In this document: piece after piece, positions 14,701 to 25,377 of the stretch
How the letters are laid out: every line of letters starts with the position of its first letter
Position numbering within the stretch: position 1 is the first letter of the stretch
Origin: Pegea sp. RAD2-039
Lineage: Eukaryota > Chordata > Thaliacea > Salpida > Salpidae
Direction of reading: 5' to 3'
Length of the DNA: 64,000 nt
Assembly (NCBI GenBank): GCA_034620365.1
Contig: JAQGEQ010000263.1
Span: forward strand, 620,001 to 684,000
Notes under the pieces: model-generated
The model's database searches: none
Told to the model about the DNA's origin: nothing
What the model saw: only the letters and a program-made list of their open reading frames with translations
Program-made: the position numbers and the translations under genes

Positions 14701-17029
14701 AATGTGTTGATAACCTTTTAAATTATAAAAACATTTTTTTAACTAGCAGAAAAGTAAATATTCAGTTTCAAACATTTAAAACCAAAGATTTAGTTATGAA
14801 TTTAAAAAACTATTTATTTTACTAACAACACAAAAAAGCTTTAAGTGTGTTAAAAGTTATACAGTAGTTATAAAAATTACAAAAATAAATCTTGTATCAG
14901 CTATATTTAATCTTAAATCTTTTTTATTTCTTATATAAAAGTCTCTAATTACTTTACTTTCCTTGATTCAAGGGCGGAATTGTGATCAAAAATCATCTAG
15001 TACAAATTCCAAATAAACGTTATGTAAAAGCTTTTAACTTTTTCCAGGAAAAAAAAATTGATAATCTAAAAATTTCTAAATCAATTTTGAAGAATTCTAG
15101 TAAACGTAGTTTTTTGTGTAATTTTTTAAACTAAATTTCAGTTGAATATATTTTTTTAATAGATTTAAAATCTTATGGATTCTATTTTATATAAAAGTGA
15201 ATAATTTTTTTGTTAAATTTTAATTTTATAAGATTCAAAACAACTTTTCTATTTTTCTGACATTTTTATTTTAATAGAAAATCTTGTTTTTTTTACATAT
15301 AAAAATCACTCTTGACAACCAGTAAAACAGAAATTCCGGGTTTAAGGCTCAGTATTCACAGTTTAAATTTATGTTTTGATTTTTCTCCAATTTTCTGTAT
15401 ATGTGATTACTAAACAGTTTTAAGATTTTAGTTAATCATTGATTTTGGTTTAAACAGAACAGCTTAAATTAAAAAAGTTTTCTAAATTCGCCGAAAAACT
15501 GTTCTGGGAAATCGACTTTTATATTATGACGTAATCAGTCTGTACCAGAAACAGGGTGTTTTGTCACGTGAGGTTAGTTTGACTTTTTATAACCAAACCT
15601 TTTGATAAAAAGTTTTACAAAAATTAAAATGTAAAATCTTTAGTCAAGCTTCGAAAAATGGATATCGCTTTTTATCGTTTCTAAAAGATTTAAAGTTAAG
15701 TTCTTTTAATAAATCTAAAAAATCTTACAGCAAAATACGAAAAATTATTTTCATTTAAGCTTAAAATTGGTTATGAGAAGGTCTTTGAAGTGTTTGTCTG
15801 TTTGTTTGGAAAGATTAACTGATTCGTAGAAGCATTTAATATCGTGATAATTGTTAAAATAAAGTATTAACGATACTGGCTTTGAGTTTACATAATTTAT
15901 TAATCAAAGTCCTCTAGTTACAAAAAGTCCTATATACCATTAAATTATAGTAACTGGAAATTTATTTATCAAATTTAAAGCTATTTAGTACTATTTTTGC
16001 CAAAGTAAGTCATTTATAATTATATATCTTATTGATATGATTGATAATAATTATTGAAATGTTACTAATATATAATTGGTTATTAAACTATTATTGAATT
16101 GATTTAGTTTATAAACTCATCAAATTTTTACAATTTAAAAGTAAAAACTATTTTTAGATATCAATGGCGACGGAAACTTATTAATTTTAGAAAGATACCA
16201 TCGTAGATATAAGAGATTGACATCAAATCATTTGATAAGAGTTTTAAATTTAGCAAAATCAACTGATTATGAATATAGAACTTGTAAAAAAAAATTATTT
16301 CAAAAAAACATTTTTATTAGAAATAACTTTTATAAATTCAGTACTTAAATATATGAAAATTTGATATTCTATTTATTTGCTAAACTGTATATTATTACTT
16401 TTAACTTGCATCTTACATTACATAAAAATAAATAAAAAAGTTTATTGATTGTTTAGAAAATCTGTTAGAAAAAAAATGATAATAAAAAATTAATGAAATT
16501 TGTATGTTTAAAAAAGTTGATTTTCTGATTTTATTATCAGCATTACTATTTAATATTTATCAAATTGCCTTAGTTGGTAGCTGCTTTACTTAAAAAAAGT
16601 TTGTTTGTATTAGTTAAGGACTGTTGATAAGATAACATATCAAAATAATTTCAGATAATTTTTTTGAATGATAGCTACGTCGAATTTCAACTAAGATTTT
16701 GTCAATTTTGTGAACATAGAAATTATTTTATAAGTTTAAATATTTAAGAATTAATTACCAGACTTCAATTTTTAAGGTTGTTGCGAATTTTTTCTCCATA
16801 AAATTATAACTTTTGTAAGTAAGGTAACGTCTACAGAAAAGAAAAATAATATTTGTATAACATATTAACTTAATAATAACTTCACACAGTTTTCAAAAAT
16901 ACTTCTTTTATTTTTAACAATTTAACAGATTCTTATTGTCAAAACAATCTTTTTATAACTCCAAGAAAATTTAATCATATTTTAAATGACTTTATCAAAA
17001 GATAAGCTTTATACAAAAGCTAGTTGAAG
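5713..17029. other. Long AT-rich gene desert
   Basis: About 11.3 kb with no recognisable gene. Translations in this stretch are short, biased to Phe/Lys/Asn/Ile and have no splice context, as expected for AT-rich noise. It holds a (GTT)n tract near 5949-5970, the perfect-stem hairpin at 6879-6923 and a slightly GC-richer pocket with CACGTG near 15564. Confidence 0.6.
6879..6923. repeat. Short inverted repeat (hairpin)
   Basis: ATAACACC at 6879-6886 pairs perfectly with GGTGTTAT at 6916-6923. The inner arms AAACCA (6889-6894) and TGGTTT (6910-6915) also pair, leaving a two-base bulge and a 15-nt loop. This stands out in a region otherwise lacking structure. It could be the remains of a miniature inverted-repeat element or just a transcribed hairpin; no flanking target-site duplication is clear. 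Confidence 0.55.
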
Positions 17030-18960
17030 AGGTTAGTTGATAGGACTAAATGTAGATGAAACTCTTCTTAGAGATTGTCTAGTATGAGGGAACTCTTGTC
17101 CAAGTCGATCTAAGATGTTCTTAGTAACGATGGAATCAATTTTCTTGTTTTCTTTCTAATTTTAAAAGAAGATAATTGTAAGATGATATGAAGAACATAT
17201 CTCTGCTTCTAGGGATTCTTCACTTTTACACAACTTGTTACACTTACCATCTTTGAAAGCTATTAAATATTTTACTTTTCTTTCTACTGAAATGATTTCA
17301 TTCAAAATCTTTCAAAAAAGTAACAAATGAACGAAGTAACAAACAGAAAACAAGCACAATTACTTTCTGCTTGTTTAACAGCAAGATTCTGATTCTTATC
17401 GTCAAGATCTTTCAGTTGATCTTGAAGCTGCAGTTCTTTGTTTTTCTTCAAGATCTTTTTTGAGATCTTCTCGACTTTTCTTCAGTTGTTTAATATCATC
17501 ATCTGACGTCATCATTCTAATCAACTAAATTTGTGACGTCATCAGTGTTGACGTCACTTTTTGAGTATTTTTAATCTTTCTTTCACTTTCAGCGAGTTTC
17601 TTTTGAAAATTTCCTCGAGTAATTCGATTTTTAGTTGATTTCAAGATCTCCTTGGTAATCAATAAAATCTCTTCGAGTTACAGACTTCTCCATCTCTTGA
17701 ATCATCGCCTCTTGTTGCTTCATCAATTGTGAATAACGAACCTTTAAACACAACTTTTTAAACTTTCTCTCTATCTCCATCTAGTGATCAATCTCCATAC
17801 GATGGATCTCAGCTTTCATCGCTTACATCTCACTCTATCAGCTCCAGTGTCGACAACTGCGTGCGTTTCTCGAACTAATTGTGTCTTTTTCTCCTATAAC
17901 ATGATCTCTCTCCTGGAGAAGAATAAAATAACAAAAACTGTTTTCTACGATTCACAAATTACTCTGCTTCAATAAGATCTTTCAAGAGCTTCTCTTTGTC
18001 ATCTTTGGCATCTCCAAGACTCAATTTTTGCTCCTTAAAACAATCTTTATCACCATATTCTGTTTTCTGCTAATATTTCACAGTTCTACACCGACAATGA
18101 CGTCATCACGTCTCGAACGAACCTTTAATTCGGCAGTAAATTGATTTTCAGTCACAGTGTTTCCCAGCTGAATTTCATCATTTACTTTCTTCTCATCAAT
18201 TGGTTTATTTTTCAATCTGGACATGGCAACCTTTCAAAGATTTATGTGTCTTATTCAACGAGCTTAATTCATTCTCATCTAGAAGTAATCAGCCAATCAC
18301 AATCAGATAATCTCTTCTTACTCCAAACCCGGGTTTTCTTCTGAGACAAGATACTTCCAGGCTTCTTCATACTATCAACAGCTCTTCATTTTTTTCGGTT
18401 TAGTTTGACAAGGTTTTGCTGCTGTCGAAGCCAGTGTTGTTGTTGTTCAATCAGATTATTTTCGCAGCTGCTAATTTCTTTGTTCAGTTAATTAATTTAT
18501 ATTTCAAAGAGTCCTATTGCTTTATCCTTTTAAGCAGTGAATCGCTGAGTCTTCAGCCAGTGATAGAAGATTATTATTCTTTATCTTAAAGTTTAAAATC
18601 TTATTACAAATTTTAAAAGCCTTTAATTATAATAAAATTTTATGTAAAAATTATTTAACTAATAAACAATTCCATAAAAAATAGTAAAAATTATTAAAGT
18701 TTCAAACATATAAACCATTTATCACGATAAATTAACATAGAAAAAATCGTTAACTTCTACATTTATCACTTTATCCATGATTGCTTATGTAAGTAGTATA
18801 TTTCATTTTCGTTTATTTCACATTCAAGTTCTTCCAATTGCTTTTTTAGTAATCTTACTTTTGTCTTAAACTCAGAGCTGATGAGCTGATCTTGCTTCTT
18901 CGTTTTCTACTGATGTAAGCTCTATCTCCTATAGTAGATGATTAGAAGCTGAAAGCAAAT
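17030..18960 (-). pseudogene. CCDC40: CCDC40-like ciliary coiled-coil gene, decayed
   Basis: On the minus strand the translated pieces follow the order of the C-terminal half of CCDC40. They are a coiled coil near 18800-18880 (VRLLKKQLEELE), HWLRQQQNLVKLNRKK near 18415-18460, DDKEKLLKDLIEAE near 17970-18010, EKKTQLVRETHAVVD near 17845-17895, AMKAEIHRMEI near 17800, SQLMKQQEAMIQEMEKSV near 17690-17735, and the extreme C-terminus NILDRLGQEFPHTRQSL near 17060-17115. CCDC40 pairs with CCDC39 as the 96-nm ruler of motile axonemes. The gene is broken: a stop at 17894-17896 sits where the family has Trp (ML-W-EKK), with further stops and frameshifts between blocks. Retroposon debris abuts its 5' side. 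The family assignment is from memory of CCDC40 motifs. A highly divergent gene with many micro-introns is less likely because stops interrupt conserved blocks. Confidence 0.75.
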
Positions 18961-19013
18961 ACTAATCACTTACTAATTGCTTCTTGTGAGATCTCCGGTT
19001 TTCAGTGATTCAG

Positions 19014-19630
19014 AAGGAGAAAGTGCAGTTTCATCTTCACCTAGCAAGAAAACATTTTTTGGTTTCATAAACCACAAGCTAAAGGCGAGATCTCAAATAC
19101 CTCCCTTACTTGATAACAGCGACCAGCTTGTGATGAAACCAGAAAATAAAGCTGAAGTGCTAAACAATCATTTTAATAGCGTTTTTATAACCGATGATGG
19201 CAATACTCCTTCTCTCTCCTACTCCGACAATCTTACAAATGTCTCTGAGATGGTAGATTTTGACATATCTGTCGATATGGTAACTATCTTCTTCTTTAAA
19301 ATCATCAGCTTCCAACACCCCAGATCAGATCCCAGCTTTGTTTTTAAGAAAAACTACTTCCTCTTTATCGCTACTCTTTAACATCACTCTGAGGTGAGGA
19401 AGAGTTCCACAAATTTGGAAAAAAGCTATTATTACTCCAATTCATAAAAAGGTTCCCAGAAACACCACACTTAACTACAGAGCAGTTTCGCTGACTTCAG
19501 TTATCTGCAGAACTCAAGAGCATATCATTCACAATCATATGACCAGTCATTTGAGGGAGCACCATCTAATATCTGATGTCCAGTATGGCTTTGTGAAACG
19601 GAGATCTTCCCTGACTCAAAATCTCACCAA
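19014..19630 (+). mobile_element. CR1-like non-LTR retroposon fragment A (RT region)
   Basis: This is homologous to about 22855-23475 of the larger element, beginning near SKKTFFGFINHKLKAR and running through KKAIITPIHKK and NYRAVSLTS to ISDVQYGFVKRRSSLTQ. These are the finger/palm segments of a Jockey/CR1-group reverse transcriptase. It is truncated at both ends. One frameshift lies near 19275, where the phase changes after SVDMV. It lies just upstream of the CCDC40 pseudogene. Some of its codons are better preserved than in the larger copy: QLVMKPENK is open here, whereas the large copy has a stop before LVM. Confidence 0.85.
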
Positions 19631-20499
19631 AATGGAATTTAAAGTTAAAAAAGCTTATTAAAAATAATTAAGAAATTATCATACAGCAAACCAATACCCA
19701 ATCATTTAAATGGATCTTCAAATTTGATAGAGGATAAGATTAAATAAGATTTTAAAATAACAACAATTTGTTAAATTTCATTTAAGTAAGATTTCAAAAA
19801 ATTTATATTGCAATCAATTGATATTTTAGTCATGAAAATCAAACCTAATTTAAAAAGCTTGAATAATTTATGATAAAATCTCAAAGTTTAAAGCTTTTTG
19901 TATTTTCTATCACTTGAGAATTCATCAATGTAAACTGAAGGTCTTGAGATGTTCTTAAACTAATAATAATAATGTCAAATTTGATGGTGAATTACAACTG
20001 ATATCTTCAGATAAAGATAAATTGTGGTTTTATTTTAATTTTATTTTTTAAATAAGCATTTAACGATAGTTTTCTATCTTAATCAAAATTAAAACTTTAT
20101 AATCCTAACTTCAATTTTTATTTTAAAGATGAGTAAACAACCAATTATATTTTAACTACATTAATTATAATAGTAATAAAACTTTTTATAAAGGAATATA
20201 TTTTATTACCTAGAATATAGCACAGATGCAAAATAAAGATTTTCTCAAAATTTCGATGATGAAGTCCTTATAAATAGTTTGAAGCTACAATATTAAGCTG
20301 AATATCAACTTTACAGTGAAATACAATTCTAATAATTCTATCAGAGTTTCCAGGAATACTCTATCTATGAAAAATAAACAGGAAAGCAAAAAGTCTTTAA
20401 GATTGATTATTTTACGAATAACAAATGATCTTTCGTAATAATTTCTGTCTATCAAAACTTTACTTGAAGAAACTGTACATTAGTGGACATCTGTATAAG
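19631..20499. other. AT-rich spacer
   Basis: No gene recognised. It may hide further decayed 5' exons of the CCDC40-like pseudogene, but no block could be aligned by eye. Confidence 0.4.
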
Positions 20500-20545
20500 A
20501 TTCTATTTGAATAAGGTTATATTTTATTGAATAGTATTTATAAGC
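20500..20545 (+). ncRNA. Candidate spliced-leader RNA gene (SL exon 20500-20515)
   Basis: ATTCTATTTGAATAAG at 20500-20515 equals the 16-nt spliced leader reported for Ciona as I remember it, and it is followed directly by GT, as a splice donor requires. The chance of this 16-mer on either strand of a 64-kb window of this composition is roughly 1 in 1,000 by rough estimate. Against it: the donor reads GTTATA, not GTAAGT, and no clean AU4-6G Sm site follows (nearest ATTTTATTG). The 3' end is set only from a usual SL RNA length of about 46 nt. A decayed SL RNA copy or chance remain possible. Confidence 0.4.
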
Positions 20546-20769
20546 TATGATAAAAGTGTTTTTAGTAAGTGATTTGTAGATTACTTGTGATAAATTATTC
20601 TATTTGGATAAGAAATCGATTCGAACTATTTTGGTTTAGGTTACACTAAAAAGCTTTCATGAAATTAAAAACTATGATAGATCCAAATAAAAGTAGCAAG
20701 AACTTACGTTCCAGTATACAGAAAAATTCTGACAAAACGACTTCATCAAAACAAACTTACAATGGCAAT

Positions 20770-21579
20770 TGCCAATCCTGAATTAAAATTTGCTCTGGTG
20801 AAGTTCCGGCAATATAAAATAATAGATGCCTCTCATAGTTTCATCTCAGCTGTAGTGATGTGAGCAAAAAAACTTATGATATTTTTGAAAAAAGACAGAT
20901 GAAGCAACTGGGATTTAAATGGCTCTGCATTAAATGTAGAACCATTGACATAACATCTACCTCCTATAAGTCTAACTCAAACCTATTGTCCGACATCAGC
21001 AAATCGATATCCGCTGAATTTGCCAAACTAGAATCTGAAATTGGCAACTATGTTGCCAAGATCAACGAAAAAAATTCTAGATTGTCTAAATCAATGGATG
21101 AACTGGATGCCTCTACAAAGAAACCAGTCACATGGGCTTCGGTGGTCGGTGATTCCGGTTCCGACAAAAATGCTAGCATGGTGCAGCTTCTTGCCAAGAA
21201 GGTCACCGACACGCACAAAAAACTCACTTTAGACCGTGAAAACAGAGAAAACAATGTCATCATCTTTAATGTCTCTGAGACTGATAAAGATGATGACAGT
21301 AAGTTTTTTAATCAAATGTGCTCTCAAAGCCTTGATTTTGTGAACGTTACAAAAGTATCAATGACTAGACTTGGAGCAAAAACCTCAGATCATCAAAGAC
21401 CGTTGAAAGTGTCTTTTCAGGAAAATTGGAACGAACGCAAGTTTCTTGCCAAGCTGTATAAGCTAAATCTTGACAAAAAATTCGAGCGCATTAGAGTAGC
21501 ACATGATATGTGTGAAGATGATCGCTTAAAAAATAAGCGTCTTCTAAAAGAGGCGTATAACCGAAATCAAAAGGAATAA
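20770..21579 (+). pseudogene. Retroposon ORF1 (PHD-like finger plus coiled coil), broken at its 5' end
   Basis: From 20860 to 21579 the frame is open. Read upstream in the same frame it continues to Cys at 20770 but is interrupted by stops at 20779, 20815 and 20836. The Cys/His spacing (CQS*, IC, RC, FHLSC, then WLCIKC) is that of the PHD-like finger found in CR1-type ORF1 proteins. It is followed by a coiled coil (about 20990-21110), the segment VTWASVV, and a C-terminal part with NREQ-like polar helices (NNVIIFNVSE, RPLKVSFQ). The family role is RNA binding and chaperone activity in retroposition. The stop at 20836 stands where Trp is usual before FHxxC. Confidence 0.75.
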
Positions 21580-21789
21580 CCAAGTGATTTCAAATATAAA
21601 GTTCGAGGTCCACTATAGGCCTTGAGAATTGTCAAGGTTTTTTTTTCAAAAAAACAGAAGTGGCAAATAACCACTGGTCCCACATCTTCTTTTTTCACAT
21701 TCTCTCCGTACACAATTGTAAATACCCAAGATATCAATTCATAGAAGCCTATCATCAAATCTAACAAGCGTCAAAAGGACAATTCTTCT

Positions 21790-24290
21790 ATTACATCAGT
21801 TATGTTCTTCAATGCACGGTCGATTATTAACAAAATTTACCGATTGAAAGCTCTTTGGCATTCTCAAGATTTCACATTTGTTTTTATTACTGAAACTTGG
21901 TTGAAACTGTTTTATTCTGATTCTTTTCTGGTTGACGGTAATCTTTTTTGTATTTCGCGTTCTGACAGACTGTATGATAGAAGCGGCGGTGTTTGCGTAA
22001 TTTACAAAACATCGCTTGCACCTATGATCTCTAGAATTCAGATCGATCTCATTAATTGTCCGGATTTGACACTATCGCTTTCGATTTTCATTACTTAAAG
22101 TCCAAATTTTCTCGTTTGATATGTACCTACCTACGACCCTCTAAAATTAATGATGAGGTTACTGTTAAGGCCTTGTTGAAAGTTTTGAAGAGTATTGTGT
22201 GTCCTGAGTTATACAATTTTGGGGTTTTTAATTTTAGCAAAATTGATTAGAATAAGCCGAATTTAGCATTTATTGGAAAATCGTTTAACTTGGATAGTGA
22301 CAATCCTAATTCAGTCATTTTAAGTCATGCCTTAGTAAACTTCCTCGATGCCAATAACCTGTCTCAGATGGCTAATTTTCCAACCCAAGTTAGTGGTAAT
22401 ACTTTGGATCTTCTCATCACATCAGAACCTGACAACATTATCCACGTTGATCAAAAAGAACCTTTTGCTCTGACATGCGATCACAATATGGTTGAATTCA
22501 AGCTCCATCAAACTTTTTTTATAAACGTTAAAACTTCAAGCAAATGGAATTTTTACTGTGGAAATTATAATAGTATCAACAAGCTTCTATCAGGTGTTGA
22601 CTGGATTTCTGTTTTCAACTCTACCAAAGATATCAATACTATTTACTCAATGTTTACTAACATCGTTAAAGAGTCAATTGAGAAATTCATAACTTTTTAT
22701 TGAGTCAGCAAAAAACCACATTTGCCCAAATATTTAAGGAATTTACAATATTTTAAAAACCTCTTATACAAACAAACTAAAGCAGACCCTTCCAACAAAT
22801 CTCTGTACAAAGATCTTTGTATAGTTTACGAGAAATCTATTTCTAATTTTTATTTAGGAAGAGAAAGTACAGTCTTATTTTCACCTTGCAAGAAAACGTT
22901 TTTTGGTTTCATAAACCACAAGCTAAAGGCGAGATCTGAAATACCTCCCTTGCTAGATAACAGCGACTAGCTTGTGATGGAACCAGAAAATAAAGCTGAA
23001 TCGTTAACCAATTAATTTAATAGCGGTTTTATAACCGATGATGGCAATACTCCTTCTCTCTCCTACTCCGACAATCTTACAAATATCTCTGAAATGATAG
23101 ATCTTGACATAACGGTCGATATGGTAACTAGGGCTATTTCTTCTTTAAAATCATCAGTTTCCAACACCCCAGATCAGATCCCTGCTTTGTTTTTAAGAAA
23201 AACTACTTCCTCCTTATCACTACTCTTTAACATCACTCTGAGGCGAGGAAGAGTTCCACAAATTTGAAAGAAAGCTATTATTACTCCAATTCATTAAAAG
23301 GGTTCCAGAAACACAGCACTTAATTACAGAGCAGTTTCGCTGACTTCAGTTATCTGCAGAACTCAAGAACATATCATTCATAATCATATGACCAGTCATT
23401 TGATGGAGCACCATCTAATATCTGATGTCCAACATGGCTTTGTGAATCGGAGATCTTCCCTGACTCAACATCTCACTTTTCCTAATGAGCTTATACTCCT
23501 TGTGACATCATATATCTCGATCTTCTGAGGCGTTTGATTCTGTCCCACACAACAAGCTCATTATTGTTTTACAAAATTCAAAAAGTAACAGCTTTATCTT
23601 AAAGTGGATTGAAGATTACTTATCAGGTATAATTCAACAAACTCGTGTAGAAAGATCTTTATCTACTCCTAGCCAAATCAACAGTGGTTTTCCTCAGGGC
23701 TCCGTTCTGGGTCCCCTTCTCTTTTTAATTTTCATCGAAGACCTCATCAGTTTGTGTATGCTGATGATATCAAGCTATTATCTTGCAATCCTTTAAAACT
23801 TCAATCTGCACTACACACTGTAGAAAAATGGTCTACGAATTGGCAGCTCAGAATCCAGCCCACAAAGTCTGAACTTATAATTTTTTCTCGTAAACCAGCT
23901 GCAAATTCCTTGGACCATTATTTCATAAGTGGATTTATTATTCAACGAGTATCTTCGGTCCTAGACCTTGGCATTACTTTATCATTTAACTTTAAATGGC
24001 ACAGTTAGGTTTCCAAAATCTTTGGAAAATCAATCAACTTTGTCTTCCTTATTATAAAGACCTTTCATTCTAAGGACCTATGCTCCGTAATCAATCTTTT
24101 CAAACTGTATCGATGTCCTATTCTTGAATACAATGTCAGTGCATTGATGCCATATCAAGTTAGTGATATCAAAAAAATCGAATCTGTTCAGGCCACATTT
24201 ACGAGATTAGTATGTAGGAAACTTAATATTAAATATGATAGTTATAAACATCGTCTTAGCTTTTTAAATCTAAGCAGAATTTAAGCAGAA
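21790..24290 (+). pseudogene. Retroposon ORF2 (endonuclease and reverse transcriptase), multiply disrupted
   Basis: The endonuclease part shows FFNARSI, FITETWL, SGGVCVIY, TLDLLIT and CDHNMVEF, matching the AP-endonuclease blocks of CR1/Jockey elements (the last normally SDH). The RT part shows FINHKLKAR, KKAIITPIH, NYRAVSLTS, QHGF, FPQGSVLGPLLF near 23689 and the catalytic YADD near 23756. The 3' portion has ILEYNVSALMPYQ and ESVQATFTRLV. Stops or frame changes occur near 22095, 22248, 22701, 22968, 23272, 23490-23530, 23745 and 24006, so no functional product is possible. Confidence 0.85.
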
Positions 24291-24538
24291 GTTGAACCGT
24301 TTTAATATTACCACAATTGTCATTTCTAAACTGTGATTTTTTACCTTTCTTTTAATGTTAGTATAATTCTATGTAATTGTTCACTATTATATGCTTTGAG
24401 TGCTATCGAAATGTCATGTGTAACATATTTTGCTTTCCATATTTCCTACTTCATAAAAATTATTTATGAGAATGTGTTTTTGTGAAAGGTACTCTCTTTA
24501 GGCACCCTCCTTCGCATTGATTGTAATAAATAAATAAC

Positions 24539-25377
24539 GATCTATCTAAAATAAAATCAAGTTTTTCAACTATTTATAATCTTCAAGCTTGATTTAAAAA
24601 TAAAGAAAATATTTAAAAAGATATGGGATTTTTAGCAACTTGTAAGATTCAACGTCGCAAGGATTTTCATTGAATCATTCAGTTACTTGAATCTTTAAAA
24701 CAAGGTAAGCGAGTTTTTAGAACTCTCAAACACAGAATGCAAGAGAAGTTCTCTTTTTAGTTTTGTTGGATGTCAAGAGGATTTATAAATCGAAGCAATT
24801 TATTGATTGAAATAAATTTTTAGCGAGTGTTTGTGCTTCACGTAGTTTAAATCGTCAGTTGACAATTATCAAATTAGTATATTTTGTTCATAAAAGTCAA
24901 AATTTTATCATTTGTAACTAAAGTTTTGATAAAAGTTTAAATGTTTCCAAATATTAAAATGATCTTATTCAGTTTGTTTATGAAAACTTAAGTAAAAAGT
25001 TGAATTTACAAAATATCTGCAAGTTCACATTATTTGATAAATCTTAAATCGAAATGATTATGACAATTTTGAAGTCTTCAACTTCAAGTTACTTTCAGAA
25101 GATTACAACTTGAACAAAATTTATTACGACAAAAACACAAAGTTAGAAAACATCATAAAGCTACAAATAGTATTCAAAGAAATATTAAGTTTTAAAATCC
25201 AACAAAAATAATTCATTCGGATAAATCAAAACTTAAACACGGATTGTTCGAGATATCACTAAACTTTATACATGAAATGAACCATTTGAATAAAAGAAAT
25301 AAACTAAAGCAACGAAATATTGAGAAGTTAATTTCATATCAAGCATTTGATAAATACAAAATGTAGAGAAGGACTCA
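24539..25377. other. AT-rich spacer
   Basis: No coding signal recognised. It presumably contains the 3' UTR and cleavage site of the minus-strand LRR/FN2 gene. No clear poly(A) signal can be singled out among the many A/T hexamers. Confidence 0.5.

Larger units (their letters stand above)
20760..24538 (+). mobile_element. CR1-like non-LTR retroposon B, near full length, inactive
   Basis: The element carries ORF1 (zinc-finger/coiled-coil protein) then ORF2 (AP endonuclease plus reverse transcriptase). It ends in a 3' UTR with ACTCTCTTTAGGCACCCTCC followed by an AATAAATAAATA tail at about 24525-24537. The order ORF1-EN-RT, the absence of LTRs and the short A/T repeat tail place it in the Jockey/CR1 superfamily. 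Many stops and frameshifts show it is dead. Related fragments lie at 19014-19630, 42549-43075 and 60650-60725. The 5' boundary is approximate and no target-site duplication was found. Confidence 0.88.

Noticed and set aside
20605..20640. Minus-strand AGTTCGAATCG resembling a tRNA B box
   Set aside because: No A box, anticodon arm or acceptor stem could be fitted around it.
21048..21263. Minus-strand frame within the retroposon
   Set aside because: Antisense shadow of ORF1.
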